Below the pieces are notes generated by a model, which had not been told where the DNA came from, did not search any database, and saw only the letters and a list, made by a program, of their open reading frames with translations. From Saccharum officinarum (taxonomy: Eukaryota; Streptophyta; Magnoliopsida; Poales; Poaceae): a stretch of 64,000 nucleotides of DNA. The translations under genes were made by a program, and so were the position numbers. Below are positions 22,856-35,660 of the stretch, in pieces (within the stretch, counting starts at the first letter, position 1; every line of letters begins with the position of its first letter). The stretch is taken from contig CM036188.1 of the NCBI GenBank assembly GCA_020631735.1, forward strand, positions 12,690,214 to 12,754,213, read 5' to 3'.

Positions 22856-25800
22856 TTACTCAAACAACTGCGGATATGATTTCCTCAATTCATCCTCTCT
22901 TTCCCAAGTTGCCTCTGCCTCTGAATATCGATTCCACTGCACCTTGCACATCTTAATAATCCGACTTCGAGTAACTCTCTCAGCAGTTCTAAAATCTTGA
23001 TCGGAAACTCTTCATATGTAAGATCCCCTTAACAGTCAACTCTTCTAAAGGTATCTGCTCCTCAGGCACCCGTAAACACTTCTTAAGTTGTGAAACATGG
23101 AACACATCATGTACTCCAGATAAATTCTCAGGCAACTCTAATTGATAAGCAACTTCCCCACGTCTAGTAATAACTTTAAATGGTCCAACATACCTTGGTG
23201 CTAGTTTACCTTTCATGTTAAACCTCTTCACACTTTTCATAGGTGACACCTTCAAATAGACATAATCACCTACCTCAAAAACTAAATCTCTTCTTCTATT
23301 GTCAGCATAACTCTTCTGACGAGACTGTGCTACTCTCAAATTCTCACGAATCACTCGCACTTGATCTTCTGCGTTTCTAAGAACATCTGTACCAAACACT
23401 TGAGATTCACCTGTCTGATCCCAAAACAATGGAGTTCTACACTTACGTCCATACAAAGCTTCAAACGGTGCCATCTTAAGACTCTGTTGATAACTGTTAT
23501 TGTAAGAGAATTCTGCATAAGGCAAACTCTTATCCCAACTAGTTCCATATTGCAATGCACAAGCTCTCAACATATCCTCTAATACCTGGTTAGTCCTTTC
23601 AGTCTGTCCATCTGTCTGTGGATGGTATGCTGTACTAAAATTCATTTTGTTCCCAATGATTCATGCACATCTTTTCAAAAATGCGACGTAAACTGCGATC
23701 CTCGATCAGATACAATCTTCTTTGGTACTCCATGCAAACAGACTATTCTCTCCATATACAACTCTGCCAATTTTGGTCCATGGTAAGTAGTCTTAACTGG
23801 TATAAAATGAGCAACTTTAGTTAATCGATCTACTATCACCCAAATAGAGTCATAACCTTTCTGAGTACGCGGTAACCCTACTATAAAATCCATACCAACT
23901 TCATCCCACTTCCATTCAGGAATCTTCATTGGTTGCAACAATCCAGCAGGTCTCTGATGCTCTGCTTTCACCCTCTGACAAGTGTCACACAATGCCACAT
24001 ACTCAGCCACATCTCGCTTTAATTTAACCCACCAATATTTCTGTTTAAGATCCAAATACATCTTAGTATTACCAGGATGAATAGAATAAGCTGACTCATG
24101 AGCTTCGCGAAGAATTGCCTGTCTAACAGTTTGATCCTCAGGTACACACAGCCTCTTTCCAAACCACAAAATTCCATTATCATCCATTCGAAAGCCTGGT
24201 GACTTACCAATCACTATATCTTCCGCTATCTTCTTTAGTTTCTCATCCTTCAACTGACCCTTGTAGATTTCTTGCTCTAAGGTAGGCTCTATCACTAATT
24301 CCATTGTATTAGTAACAATGCCCAAATTCAAATATTCAAATTCAGCACATAACTCACTAGTCATAGATAATGTTCGTATCTCATTGGCATAACTTTTCCT
24401 ACTAAGAGCATCAGCTACTACATTAGCCTTACCAGGATGATAGTGTATCTCAATATCATAATCCTTAATCAACTCTAACCATCTGCGTTGCCTCAAATTC
24501 AGATCTGACTGAGTGAAAATATACTTCAAACTCTTATGATCAGTGTATATATCACTCTTATGTCCAATCAAATAATGTCTCCAAATCTTTAAAGCATGAA
24601 CTACAGCTGCTAACTCCAAATCATGTGTAGGATAATTCAACTCATGCTTTCTCAACTGCCTAGATGCATAAGCCACAACTCTGCCTTCTTGCATAAGAAC
24701 ACATCCCAAACCTTGACGAGAAGCATCACAATAAATAGAAAACTTCTTACTCAAATCTGGCAAAACCAAAACAGGCGCTGTAGTCAACCTCTTCTTCAAT
24801 TCCTCAAAACTAGCTTGACATTTATCTGACCACAAAACTTGGCATTCTTCTCTAACAGAGATGTCATAGGTTTAGCAAGTTTAGAAAACCCTTCAATGAA
24901 CCGTCTGTAATATCCAGCTAATCCCAAGAAACTACGAATCTCGCTAACATCAATAGGTGGTTTCCAATCTAATACATCCTTTACTTTACCTGGATCCACT
25001 GATATCCCTCCATTAGAAACAATATGACCAAGGAAAGAAACTTCCTTCAACCAAAACTCACATTTACTTCGCTTCGCATACAGTTTATGCTCTCTAAGTT
25101 TCTGCAATACCAACCTCAAATGTTCAGCATGCTCTTCCTCTGTGTTGGAAAATACCAGTATATCATCAATAAACACTACCACAAACTTATCCAAATATTC
25201 CATGAACACCTTATTCATCACGTACATAAAGTATGCAGGTGCATTGGTCAATCCAAATGACATAACAGTATACTCATATAATCCATACCTTGTAGTAAAA
25301 GCTGTCTTTGGAATATCAGAAACACGAATCTTCAACTGATGATAACCAAAACGTAAATCAATCTTAGAGAACACACAAGCACCTCTCAACTGATCAAACA
25401 AATCATCAATCCTGGGCAAAGGGTACTTATTCTTGATAGTTACCTCATTTAGTGACCGGTAATCAACACACATCCTCTGACCGCCATCTTTCTTATCAAC
25501 AAAAATAACTGGTGCTCTCCAAGGTGATGAACTAGGTCGAATAAAACCTTTATCTTGTAATTCTTTAATTTGTTTCTTAAGTTCTTCTAATTCATCTACT
25601 CCCATCCTATATGGTCGTTTGGCTATAGGTGCAGTTCCAGGAAATAATTCAATAAGAAATTCAATGTCTCTGTCAGGTGGCATACCTAACAATTCATCAG
25701 GGAAGACATCCGGAAATTCCTCAATCACTGAATTCTCCTTAATAGTATCTTCAAGCTGATTCACCACAGCGGTTGGTTGCTTCTGCACTGCTACATCCAC

Positions 25801-27267
25801 ATTGATTTTATCTCCATTAGGTGTAGTCACAACTACCACTTTCTGCTGACACTGAATCTCTGCCTGATTTTGCTTCATCCAGTCCATACCCAATATCACA
25901 TCAATACCAGATGTCCTCAACACTATAGGAGTTATCTTAAACTCTACCCCCCTTAATACCATACTAATTGGAAGACAACGATTACTGGTTTGCATGGTAC
26001 CTCCAGGTGAATTTACTAAGAGAGGTTCTTTCATAGCTAGCATGGGTATACTATGCATTTTAACAAAAATGTTGGATATGAATGTATGAGATGCTCCAGA
26101 GTCAAAAAGAACAGTTGCAGGTGTGGAATGTACATTGAACGTACCAATCATAACTTCTGGTGCATCATGAGCTGTATCAGAAGACACATGATTCACCCTT
26201 CCAGTACCAGATTGCCTCTGGTTGCTCTTCTGGCTCTGAGGAGTCTGCTGGTTCTGCTTCTCAGGATAATGGTAAGACATATGCCCCTCTTTACCACAGA
26301 CAAAACATCTAGTAGGCGTGCTGGGAGCACTATTCTTCATGGGGGTAACATTGGAATTTCCAGTGCGAGGAGTCTGTTGCCCAGTCTGCTGATACTGTTG
26401 ACGCTGTGGATATGATGAACGTTGTTGTGACTGATTACTTTGCCAATTCTGGGACCACCTCTGATTCGGATTACGATTCCACTGGCTAACCGGTTCCTGA
26501 AACTTCTGATGGAAACCATGCTGAGAATTAGTGCGCTGACGGTTGTTGCTTCCTGAGCTTTGTACCTTCATCTTCCTCTTCCTGTCCATCTCTCTGCGCT
26601 CATTATCAAGCACAATAGCTTTATTTACCAGCTCTTGAAAACTAGCATAGTTGTTCCCCTTCAACTGCAAGCGAAGATCATAATAAATTCCCTTCAAGAA
26701 AAGACGCTGCCTGTCTGCATCTTCCCTCACTTCATTAGGAGCATAGCGAGCCAACTGGGTGAACCTGTCATGATATTCACTAACGCTCATCTGTCCCATC
26801 CTAAGGTTTCTGAATTCTTCCTGCTTCAGCTCAATTATACCTTCAGGAATATGACGAGCTCGAAAATCTCTAACAAACTCATTCCAAGTGATAGGAGGAG
26901 CATTGTCAGGGCGTGCAGCTTGATACGACTCCCACCAAGTCTGAGTTGTCCCCTGTAACTGACCAGATGCATATAACACCTTCTCCATATCATTGCATTG
27001 GGCTATATTCAGTTGTTTCTCCACTGTCCTCACCCAATCATCTGCCTCTAAAGGATCAGCAGCATGAGAAAACACTGGAGGGCGTCCCTTCAAAAATTCC
27101 CCACGCTTATCCCTCACTTGCACAGGCGGTGGTCCTCCTGCAGGGGGATTGTTCTGCATGTGCTGCATAAACATCTGCATCATCTGGTTCTGAGTTTGCA
27201 TGAGTTCCTCCATAGTAATGGGTAGGTTAGCACCTCCACGACCTCTGCCACGACCTCTGCCTGACAT
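22856..27267 (-). pseudogene. gag-pol: Gag-Pol of G3, few frame breaks
   Basis: Gag, protease and RT are in one uninterrupted frame from ATG 27267 to about 24840 (an upstream in-frame ATG at 27282 would add five residues). It includes the zinc knuckle, in which the last Cys context reads CX2CX4HMSYHY, so the fourth ligand Cys is replaced by Tyr. A one-base deletion near 24834 shifts frame at the start of RNase H. The TGA in integrase near 23676 and one-base deletions near 23646 and 22990 break the rest. The order and catalytic residues match G4. Confidence 0.9.
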
Positions 27268-27971
27268 CTTGATCAAAAACACAGAAATTGAAATTCAGTA
27301 CGATCCGAGATGATGTATTCAATAGATAAGCAAAATCTGATTTTTCTGGGCGAACTCCAATTTCAGCAACTCAGTAAAACTGTCATATCTCGAGCTACAG
27401 ACGTCCAATTCAGATGATCTTTACATGGTTGGAAAGCTTATAAAATTATCTACAACTTTTATTCACAACACTTTTTCTGATTCTGTCAATAAATTGGCCA
27501 AAAACTAATCTTAACCGAAACTGTTTCAGAATTCCAGACTGTGCAGTAACTCCAACTTGGAACAGGTATATCTCTTAGCTCTTAATAGATATTAAAATAA
27601 TTCTTGCGGGGTTGGAAAGATATAGAAGTCTAATTATTCCCAGTAAAATTTCTTAAATTTCTCATGAACGGATTTTTAGTTATTCCTAAAACATCCCAGA
27701 CTGATCCAAGAATCAGCAAAGGACAGAACTAAGCTAACCTCATATTCAACTAATATATTTTGATCAAACTTAATATTCTTAACCATGGAACTTGTAGGCA
27801 TGTCTACAAAACTCCAGCACACATTACAAAGATCCAAATCACACATTATCATAATAACAATCCATCAATCATACAATTGTTCACACCACAAACTGACTCT
27901 TAAAACAATCCAAACTTAAAATTAACTCGCAACTACTATCGTTCCTATTACATAGGGATTTTTCCTATTTC
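27268..27971 (-). other. Untranslated spacer between extra ORF and gag (G3)
   Basis: Same AT-rich spacer as in G2 and G4. I see no supported gene in it. Confidence 0.6.
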
Positions 27972-28676
27972 CTAATTAAGCTTCTCATAAATCTTGGGAT
28001 GACCTAACTCCGCCCTTAATTGGTCAATCTCCTTATAAGCTTGCTCCTTAAGTTCTTTTTCCTTCAGCAACTCATCCTTCAAATCCACCTCATGGAGAGC
28101 CAATTCACGAGCTAATCCCACCGTAGCTTGTAAAGTCAAGGAGGAATCATCTGCAAGCGGCACGGTCCAAATACCCTTGTCATGTAAGAAACAAGGAAAA
28201 TGCCGGAGTGCACCCTTTAATGTCTTGTCCGAGCGTAGACCATGGTAGTAAACAAATGCATTGAAAGCGACATCCTCCATGCTTATCTCCACGGTTGCCC
28301 GGCTCACTCTGGTAATGAACTTTGACTCCACCTTAGACTCCTTAGTGGTAGGATCCCTTTTCTTAACCCATAACTCCGTTTTCCAATAGGAATCCATCCA
28401 TGGATGACTATACTCTGCACTACGATACTCCAACGTAGCTTCCCAGTCGTAGTAGTAGTTGTCCAATGTTCTTGTCAACATGTCATGGAAAAAAGCATCA
28501 GCTTTAGGTACCATGATATGAAACTTCGTAGTCCACCCTATAACTACATTCTCCATTGGTGTATCACCAACTCTTGATTCAGCATCCGATAGCTCTTGAT
28601 CACCATCTTCATACGGCTCCTGAGGTTTGAAACGGGCAACATACTGTGCAGCTGACAGACGAGGATAAGGAGGCAT
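27972..28676 (-). CDS. Extra ORF of unknown function upstream of gag (G3), 234 aa
   Basis: A complete frame, ATG 28676 to stop 27972, in the sense direction, 174 bases after the PBS and about 700 bases before gag. I do not recognise the protein. It starts MPPYPRLSAAQYVARFKPQ, has an acidic stretch at about residues 21-34 and an aromatic-rich middle (YYYDWEATLEYRSAEYSHPW, about 75-95). It ends in a charged heptad-like helix rich in Glu, Lys and Leu (about 185-228), which suggests a coiled coil. It has no signal peptide or membrane segment. Compared by eye with the G4 copy I count about 13 amino-acid-changing and 11 silent differences, far from the roughly 3:1 expected without constraint. Chromoviruses do not normally carry such an ORF. 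A captured host fragment or an accessory retroelement protein are both possible. Confidence 0.7.
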   Translation of the reverse strand: MPPYPRLSAAQYVARFKPQEPYEDGDQELSDAESRVGDTPMENVVIGWTTKFHIMVPKADAFFHDMLTRTLDNYYYDWEATLEYRSAEYSHPWMDSYWKTELWVKKRDPTTKESKVESKFITRVSRATVEISMEDVAFNAFVYYHGLRSDKTLKGALRHFPCFLHDKGIWTVPLADDSSLTLQATVGLARELALHEVDLKDELLKEKELKEQAYKEIDQLRAELGHPKIYEKLN

Positions 28677-28849
28677 CTACAAGATTTAGACATAGATTAG
28701 ATAGAATCAATGTATTTTCGCAATAGAATAAAGTAGAGGAAGCATAAAACTTTAGTAATTAACAAGGTGAAAAGAGGAAGCATGAATTAAGTAAAGTATG
28801 GATGCTATTAACGACCATTCTAACTAGGCTCGCGTCCTACAGTCAACAC

Positions 28850-28862
28850 GGCTCCGATACCA
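28850..28862 (-). promoter_or_regulatory. Initiator Met tRNA primer binding site of G3
   Basis: On the minus strand it reads TGGTATCGGAGCC, three bases after the LTR. One base differs from the G2 site (A to G), the same variant as in G4. Confidence 0.88.
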
Positions 28863-28865
28863 ATC

Positions 28866-31739
28866 TGTCACACCCATTTTTAAGGACAAAAATAGGATGC
28901 ATAAAAGACTCATGTGCGCCCCAGGAAACAGTCGCACACATAAGTTGACAAATTACAAAGTATCATCACATTGCTTATTACATAACGAATAAGTATTTAA
29001 GACATAGTCTTGAACGATAGGTAATAATAACTAATAGTAATTCTTCAGCGGAAACTCCACACAGGGACACGGTTGACTGGTTGACACCAAGACTAGTACT
29101 CATTCCGATAATCTTCCTTTATATCTTCATCTGTTATGGTGGAAATAGCAAGAGTGAGTCCATGTCGAACTCAACAAATATAACACAGGGTTCATGAGGC
29201 TCAAAAAGGCTAGACACTGTTTAACTGCATTTAGCTTTTAATCATATATTAGCAATTGAGTAGCATCAAGATAAACCGCTTCCCATTAAAGAACCAATGA
29301 TCAATTGTAATAAGGATAATGAATAGCATTAATATGAGCAAATAATAATCAACAATAATTAAGCATGATATAACAGTTATGATCAACTATTCCATAAGAA
29401 TCCCCAAGGCCGCTCGTATCCGTGAGCACGGCTAGTATACCAGTTTTTAACTCTGCGCAGAGGTGTACACTTTCACTGTGAGTCATGATTTCTAAATGAG
29501 TGGGGAGATCAAGCCCAAACACCCGAGAACCATATAAAGCCACTCAAAAGTTCGTCTAACAAGTTAGAGCCATTAGATTCACTCGGCAGGCAGATGTAGA
29601 ACCCCCCTTCCCTGTGGCACAACAACCGCAACCTATACACACTAGGCCAGGGGCTCGCACTACACCCAACGTGGCAAGCCTTTCTTACGTCATTTAAGGT
29701 AACCACTAACAAGCTAGAAAAGGTCTCTTGAACAACTAAAGCCAGAGCCATATAGCCCTCACAGCTGTACTGTATATCCCGGTTATCACTTACAGATAAG
29801 TCCTTATGGAGAGAAACCAGAGCATCAAAATAATACACATGCTCTAGCCCTCTTTTAACAGTAATAAAATCATCTTTATAGTTGATTGCTTAATCCATTA
29901 ATCAAATTACAAGATCATTGTTCTTAGTTTAAGCACTAGCAGTAGCTACCCATATGCATTCCCAAGGTTGACAAGGAATCAAGATATCAATCACTAAGTT
30001 ATAATCTCTAAGGTTGTCAAGGTAAGCACATGCATATGTATGACAATTCAATGTATAGGTAACAAGGATAGTCCTGTGTTATACTTGCCTTGATCAAAAT
30101 TCTCCGGGTGATACTGCTGACTTGGCTCAAAGTAATACTCCGAATCGTCCAGATACTGCTCACCTTCTATACTCGATCATCAATCAACAACACACATGCA
30201 TCCAATCAAACAAACACGAAGCAAACAAAGAAATACAATTAGAACAGTACACCAATAGTAGCAAAACAGTAATAAAAGTTTATAAAACTCTTCTACACGT
30301 TTCTACAATCACACAGACGCAAAGATCACCAAATTCGGAGTTAAAACGTGAAAGTTATGAATTTTCTAAGATTTCCTATAGATAAATAATTACTTTAATA
30401 TAAATTCAAAAATAAATTGTCACAAACCTACTGTACAATACTACCAACATGTAGAGCTCGTAAATACGAACCTAACGCAATTTGAACGGGTCAAATCGGA
30501 GTTAAAATAAAGATTTTATGACCAAAACAATTCTAGTGGCAAAACTGTAAATATCTGAAAACGTAGTTTTGACTTAACCGGGAGAGAATACGCTTTCCAA
30601 GCACAAAAACGTATTTCAGACAATACGCTAAGGATGGCGGGTCCTATTATGAGAAAATCCAGGGGCTCTTTATGAAGTTTACCCCGCGAAGAGGTAAGTT
30701 CTAATCTGGGCCGTTGATCTCGATTTGGACGGCTCGGGTTCATCAGCAACGCTACAGTGAGAATACCAATCCTTCTTCCTCGGTTCCGGCCGGCGGCCCC
30801 CCATGGCCAGCGGGCTCCATCTCGCCGGAGATGGCGGATTTACCCATCTAGACCACCGTTCGACCCCAAATTTGATCCACCTGAACGAGAAGCTCTGTGC
30901 GAACTCAAATACTCGATAAAAACTAGCTACGATAAACCATACGTGACGCGCGGCAACAAGGGGCGGCGGCGCCATCACCGCACCGTCGGTAAGCTTCAAA
31001 ATCACAACTAGAACCGCCTCCGCCCAAAAGAAAAAAACATAGAACGAAAGAGTAGGAGAGTGCGGTCTCACCAACGCAATGAAATCGGCCTCGAATCCAC
31101 CCGACGGCTCCACCCGCGTTCAACCGACACCTCCAACTACCTCAAACCCTTAACCTCGATTTCTTATGGTGGAGTTCACGGTTTAGATGAAAAACGGATA
31201 TAGGAAGGTCAAGGCGTCCTATTTATAGCTTCTATTGGCCGTGTTCGAGTAGGATTCCCCGGGAATCACGAAGTCGATTGTCGTCGTCGTTTTCGGTTTG
31301 GAGTCCGGAGCTCTCACGGAAGGTAGGAGACGACTGACCACCGGGCCCCACTGGTCAGCGGAACAAGGAGGGCGCGAGGCTCGTCACCGATACTGGGCCG
31401 GCCACCCGATGTCGGGCGCGGAGGAGGGAAGGCGGCAGCGGCCCACCGTGCGGCCCAGGCGGGGAGGAAAGCAGGCCGGCGGCTGCCAGGTAAAAAGGTA
31501 AGTGTTTCCTTTTCTTTTTTTTTCTTTTCTACTTTTCTTTATTTACTTGTTTTCAAACTATTCCAAATAGAATTCTTCAAACCAATTCAAAATAAAATAA
31601 ATCCACTACACAAAAGAAAATAAATGCAGCAGCATGAATGCAACACCAAATAGTTTTCAAAATTTCAATTTCCCATTAATTGTTATCTAAATTATTTGAA
31701 ACTCATTAATTCTAAAATTTAGAATTTTTGGGTGTTACA
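28866..31739 (-). repeat. Outer 5' LTR of the G2/G3 composite (2874 bp)
   Basis: It runs from tgtcacaccc (28866) to gggtgttaca (31739), immediately followed by the target duplication acaat and the resumed Sirevirus gag. The minus-strand TATA box is at 31219-31227. It shares diagnostic variants with the outer LTR at 9580. Confidence 0.93.
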
Positions 31740-33693
31740 ACAATGGGATTGATGCAAAGGTCTTTGAGCAAATCAAGGATCTTGAGATGGCAAGTGAAGT
31801 GTGGACAAGATTAGAGGAAACATATGAGGGCACTTCAACGGTAAAGAGTGCCAAGCTCTATATGCTCAAGGATAAGTTTGCAAGCTTCAAGATGAAGGAT
31901 AATGAGTCCATACCGGAGTTGTTCTATAGGCTACAAGTTATTGTCAATGATCTCAAGAGCCTAGGAGAAGATGTCAAGGACAAGGACTTCTCACATAAGT
32001 TCTTGATGAACTTACCTAAGAAGTTTGCTATCTTGAGAAAGATGATCCAAAGAGAGGGTTTGACAAGGTGACTCCAAACCAAGTGCTTGGAGATGTCATG
32101 ACCGATGCTCAATATGAGGATGATGAAGATGAAGATGAGAAGGAGATCAAGGTCAAGCAAGAGAAGACCACCGCATTCAAGGCTTCTTCTTCTTCCAAGG
32201 GCAAAAGCAAGGTTGATGATGATGATGATCCATTTGATGATGAGACCATGGCCCTCCTAGTGCACAAGATGGGGAGGTTCATGAAGAAGAAAGGATATGG
32301 TGCAAGAAAGAGAAGGGACTTCATGAAGACAAAGGAGGTGCTTTGCTATAATTGCAATAGCCCCGATGATATAGTGGCAAAGTGCCCCTATGAAGACAAA
32401 AGATATCATGATGGGGAGTTGAAGTTGAAGAAGAACAAGAAGGAGAAGAAAGAGAAGAAGAGCTTCACTATCAACAAGAAGAAGAAGGGTGGTGGCTATG
32501 TGGTCACTTGGGATAGTGATAATTCCGATAGTGATGATGATAGCTCTAGTGATGATGAGAGGACCACTCGGTGAGCCATGGCAAGCATCGCCCTCTCCAA
32601 CAAGCCATCCATCTTCGACACTACATCGACATGCCTTATGGCTAAGCCTACCAAGGTAAAACATGATGATAATGATGATGATTCTTGTGCTAGTGATGGT
32701 TGTAGGAGTGATGATGAGGAGGAGGATGAGGACTACTCCAAGGATGATCTATTAGGCATAATAGATCAAATGAGCAAGGGCTACAAGATGACAACCAAGA
32801 AATACAAAATCTTGGAACAAGAGTTCATTGCCAAGAGCAATGAAAATGATGCTTTGATGGAGGAGCTTGTTGCTCTCAAAAAGAGTAAGGAGTGCAAAAG
32901 AATTGAACAAGAGCTCAAAGCTCTTAGGAAATCCTTTGATGAGCTAGATGCCTCTCGTGAGTGTCTAAAGGAAGACCACGAGGACCTTGAAGTTGCTCAC
33001 ACTAGGCTTAAGGAAGCCCACTCCACTCTACTTGAGCTCATCAAGGAAAAGGACCTCAAGTTGGAGAAGCTCATGAAGGAAGCTAAGGAGGAGCAAGTGA
33101 TTATCACTTGTGATATTGGGCTAACATGTGATATTATTGATGATTCTTTATTTGTTGGTCCTACTAATGCTTCATGTAGCTCATCATCATCCACCACAAC
33201 CAACTCTATCTCTACTACTAGTGATTCATCACTTGTGGTTGAGAATGAGACTCTCAAGAGAGAGGTGGATGATCTCACCCGCGCATTAGGCAATGCCTAT
33301 GGTGGGGATGCCCGCTTGCTAAAATGCTTGGGTAGCCAAAGGTTCTCTCTTAATAAAGAGGGTTTGGGCTATACTCCTAAGAAGGGCAAGACGGCCTTTG
33401 CTACTCTAAAGCCTCGCTTTGTGAAGGGCAATGGTCGTTATTGCAATAGATGTAAGCAAGTTGGGCATCTAGAGATTAATTGCAATAAAATGAACAAGAA
33501 TAAGAAAATTGCTAATGTACCTTATATTTCTTTTGATTTTTGTTATGTGCTTATCGAGGGTGAGAAAGGTGTGCATACTAAATTTGTTGGTACACCAATT
33601 GTGGACCCAAAGAAGAAGGCCATTTGGGTACCAAAGAGCTTAGTTACTAACCTCCAAGGACCCAAGCAAGTATGGATACCTAAAAGACATTAA
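31740..33693 (+). pseudogene. gag: Sirevirus gag, remainder
   Basis: The Gag frame resumes after the insertion (WTRLEETYEGTSTVKSAKL, a copia Gag/UBN2-type block). Frame breaks near 32071 and 32575 separate three parts. The first is the Gag core. The second is an acidic, lysine-rich region with a zinc knuckle whose His is replaced by Asp (CYNCNSPDDIVAKC). The third is a long coiled-coil region (about 32750-33100) ending with an intact CX2CX4HX4C knuckle (CNRCKQVGHLEINC, near 33451-33492). The extended C-terminal Gag fits the Sirevirus group. The breaks show it is not functional. Confidence 0.82.
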
Positions 33694-33708
33694 ATTGTTT
33701 TGTAGGTA

Positions 33709-35660
33709 AATTACAAGGCCGGAGGAAGGCATTGGGTGCTTGATAGTGGGTGCTCTCAACATATGACCGGTGATTCAAGAATGTTCAACTCTCTCAAATC
33801 AAATGATAGTGGCATTGATATCATCACATTTGGTGACAATAGCAAGGGTGATATCAAGGCTCTTGGAAGGATTGCAATCTCTAATGATCATAGTATTTCC
33901 AATGTGCTACTAGTTGAAAAGCTCAATTTCAATTTGTTGTCGGTTGCTCAATTGTGTGATCTAGGTTTCAAGTGTATCTTTGGTGTTGATGATGTGGAGA
34001 TAGTTAGTGTTGATGGCTCTAACTTGATCTTCAAAGGCTTTAGATATGAGAATCTATACTTGGTTGATTTCAATGCTAGTGACACTCAACTTTCAACATG
34101 CTTGCTCACCAAATCAAGTGTGGGTTGGTTATGGCATAGAAGACTTGGTCATGTTGGCATGAAACAATTGAACAAGTTAGTGAAGCATGACTTAGTTAGA
34201 GGCTTGAAAGATGTCACATTTGAGAAAGATAAGCTATGTAGTACATGTCAAGCCGGAAAGCAAGTAGGCAACACTCATCCATTGAAGAGCATTATGAGTA
34301 CTTCCAAGGCATTTGAGTTATTGCACATGGATCTATTTGAGTCGACTACATACACAAGCATTGGTGGCAGCAAGTATGGCTTTATGATTGTGGATGATTT
34401 CACTAGATATACATGGGTATTCTTTCTTGGGGACAAAAGTGATGTATTTGACATATTCAAGAAGTTCATCAAGAGAGTACAAAATGAGTTTGAAACCACA
34501 ATCAAGAAAGTGAGAAGTGATAATGGAAGTGAGTTGAGAAACACAAGAGTTGATGAGCTATGTGATGAGCTTGGAATCAAACATCAATTCTCGGCCAAGT
34601 ATACACCTCAATCAAATGGCTTAGTTGAGAGGAAGAATAGAACTTTAATTGATATGGCAAGATCAATGTTGAATGAGTATAATGTGAGTCATTTATTTTG
34701 GGCCGAAGCAATCAACACGACTTGCTTCTATAGCAACCGCCTCTATTATCACAGGTTTCTAGAGAAGACACCATATGAGATCTTAAATGGAAGAAAGCCT
34801 AACATTGCATACTTTCGGGTATTTTGTTGTAAATGCTACATCTTGAAGAAGGGCACTAGATTGAGCAAGTTTGAGAAGAAATATGATGAAGGATTCCTAC
34901 TTGGTTACTCAACTACTAGCAAAGCTTATAGAGTTTAGAATTTGGCTAGTGGTCAACTTGAAGAAGTACATGATGTTGAGTTTGATGAAACCAATGGTTC
35001 TCAAAATGAAGAAGATAACTTGGATGATATGAGAGGAACTCAATTGACCAATGCTATGAAAGAAATGGATATTGGTGATATTAGGCCAAAGCAAGTGATT
35101 GATGTGGATGACAACAAAGATCAAGTGCTTCAAAGTCCAATTACACAAGCTAGTGGTTCTCTAATGCAAAATCAAGCTAGTACATCATCTCAAGTGCAAC
35201 AAGGTCAACAAGTGGCTAGTTCATCATCTTCGAATCATGATCAACATCAACATCCAAGCAATCAAGTCAAGTGCTTCAACCAACTAACATTGCAAGAGAC
35301 CATCCATTGGATTCCATCATTGGTGACATACAAAGGGGAGTTCAAACTAGATCAAGATTGGCATCATTTTGTGCTCACTCCTCTTTTGTGTCAATGGAAG
35401 AATCCAAGGACATTGATAAAGCATTGAGAGATCCAGATTGGGTAAATGCAATGCATGAAGAGCTCAACAACTTCGAGAGAAATGAAGTATGTTAACTAGT
35501 TGAAAGGCCTAAGGATCACAATGTCATTAGAACAAGATGGGTCTTTCGCAACAAGCAAGATCAAGATGGGATAGTAGTAAGGAATAAAGCAAGACTAGTG
35601 GCTCAAGGTTACACACAAATAGAGGGTCTTGACTTTGGTGAAACTTATGCTCCGGTTGCA
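33709..35660 (+). pseudogene. pol: Sirevirus pol: protease, integrase, RT N-terminus (truncated)
   Basis: Protease Asp (DSGCSQHMTGD) is at 33742. GAG-pre-integrase and the HHCC finger (CSTC near 34240) follow. The integrase core has Asp 34330, Asp 34519 and Glu 34627, with 35 residues between the last two. A TAG near 34936 and further breaks near 35427 and 35493 interrupt the low-complexity linker and RT start. RT text continues ([15 protein letters not shown]) to ETYAPVA at 35660 and stops where EPRV leader begins. The polymerase active site and RNase H are missing. Confidence 0.85.

Larger units (their letters stand above)
9580..31739 (-). mobile_element. Composite chromovirus G2/G3: LTR-internal-LTR-internal-LTR
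   Basis: Reading on the minus strand, the outer 5' LTR is 28866-31739, then internal region G3, a middle LTR (22811 to 18504, broken by an N gap), internal region G2, and the outer 3' LTR (9580-12452). The five bases acaat flank the whole block, so its two outer ends come from one insertion. The outer LTRs share variants that the middle LTR lacks (for example ctccggg versus ctccaag, caccaatag versus caccaacag). By hand count the outer LTRs differ at about 26 positions, nearly all transitions (about 0.9%). Confidence 0.85.
7332..35660 (+). mobile_element. Ty1/copia Sirevirus-type element, 3' truncated, split by G2/G3
   Basis: The parts are 5' LTR (7332-9297), iMet PBS (9300), gag start (9352-9579), then a 22 kb insertion, then gag remainder (31740-33693), protease and integrase (33709-34938) and the start of RT (to 35660). 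The long gag with acidic and coiled-coil C-terminal parts, the DSGCSQHMTGD protease site and the copia order PR-IN-RT support a Sirevirus/Maximus-type element. RT stops at the ETYAPVA motif, where EPRV leader begins. RNase H and the 3' LTR are not in the window. Confidence 0.85.

Noticed and set aside
9580..31739. Two independent neighbouring chromovirus insertions
   Set aside because: Only one target duplication (acaat) surrounds the block and the internal regions share an integrase stop, so a composite or duplicated structure explains it better.
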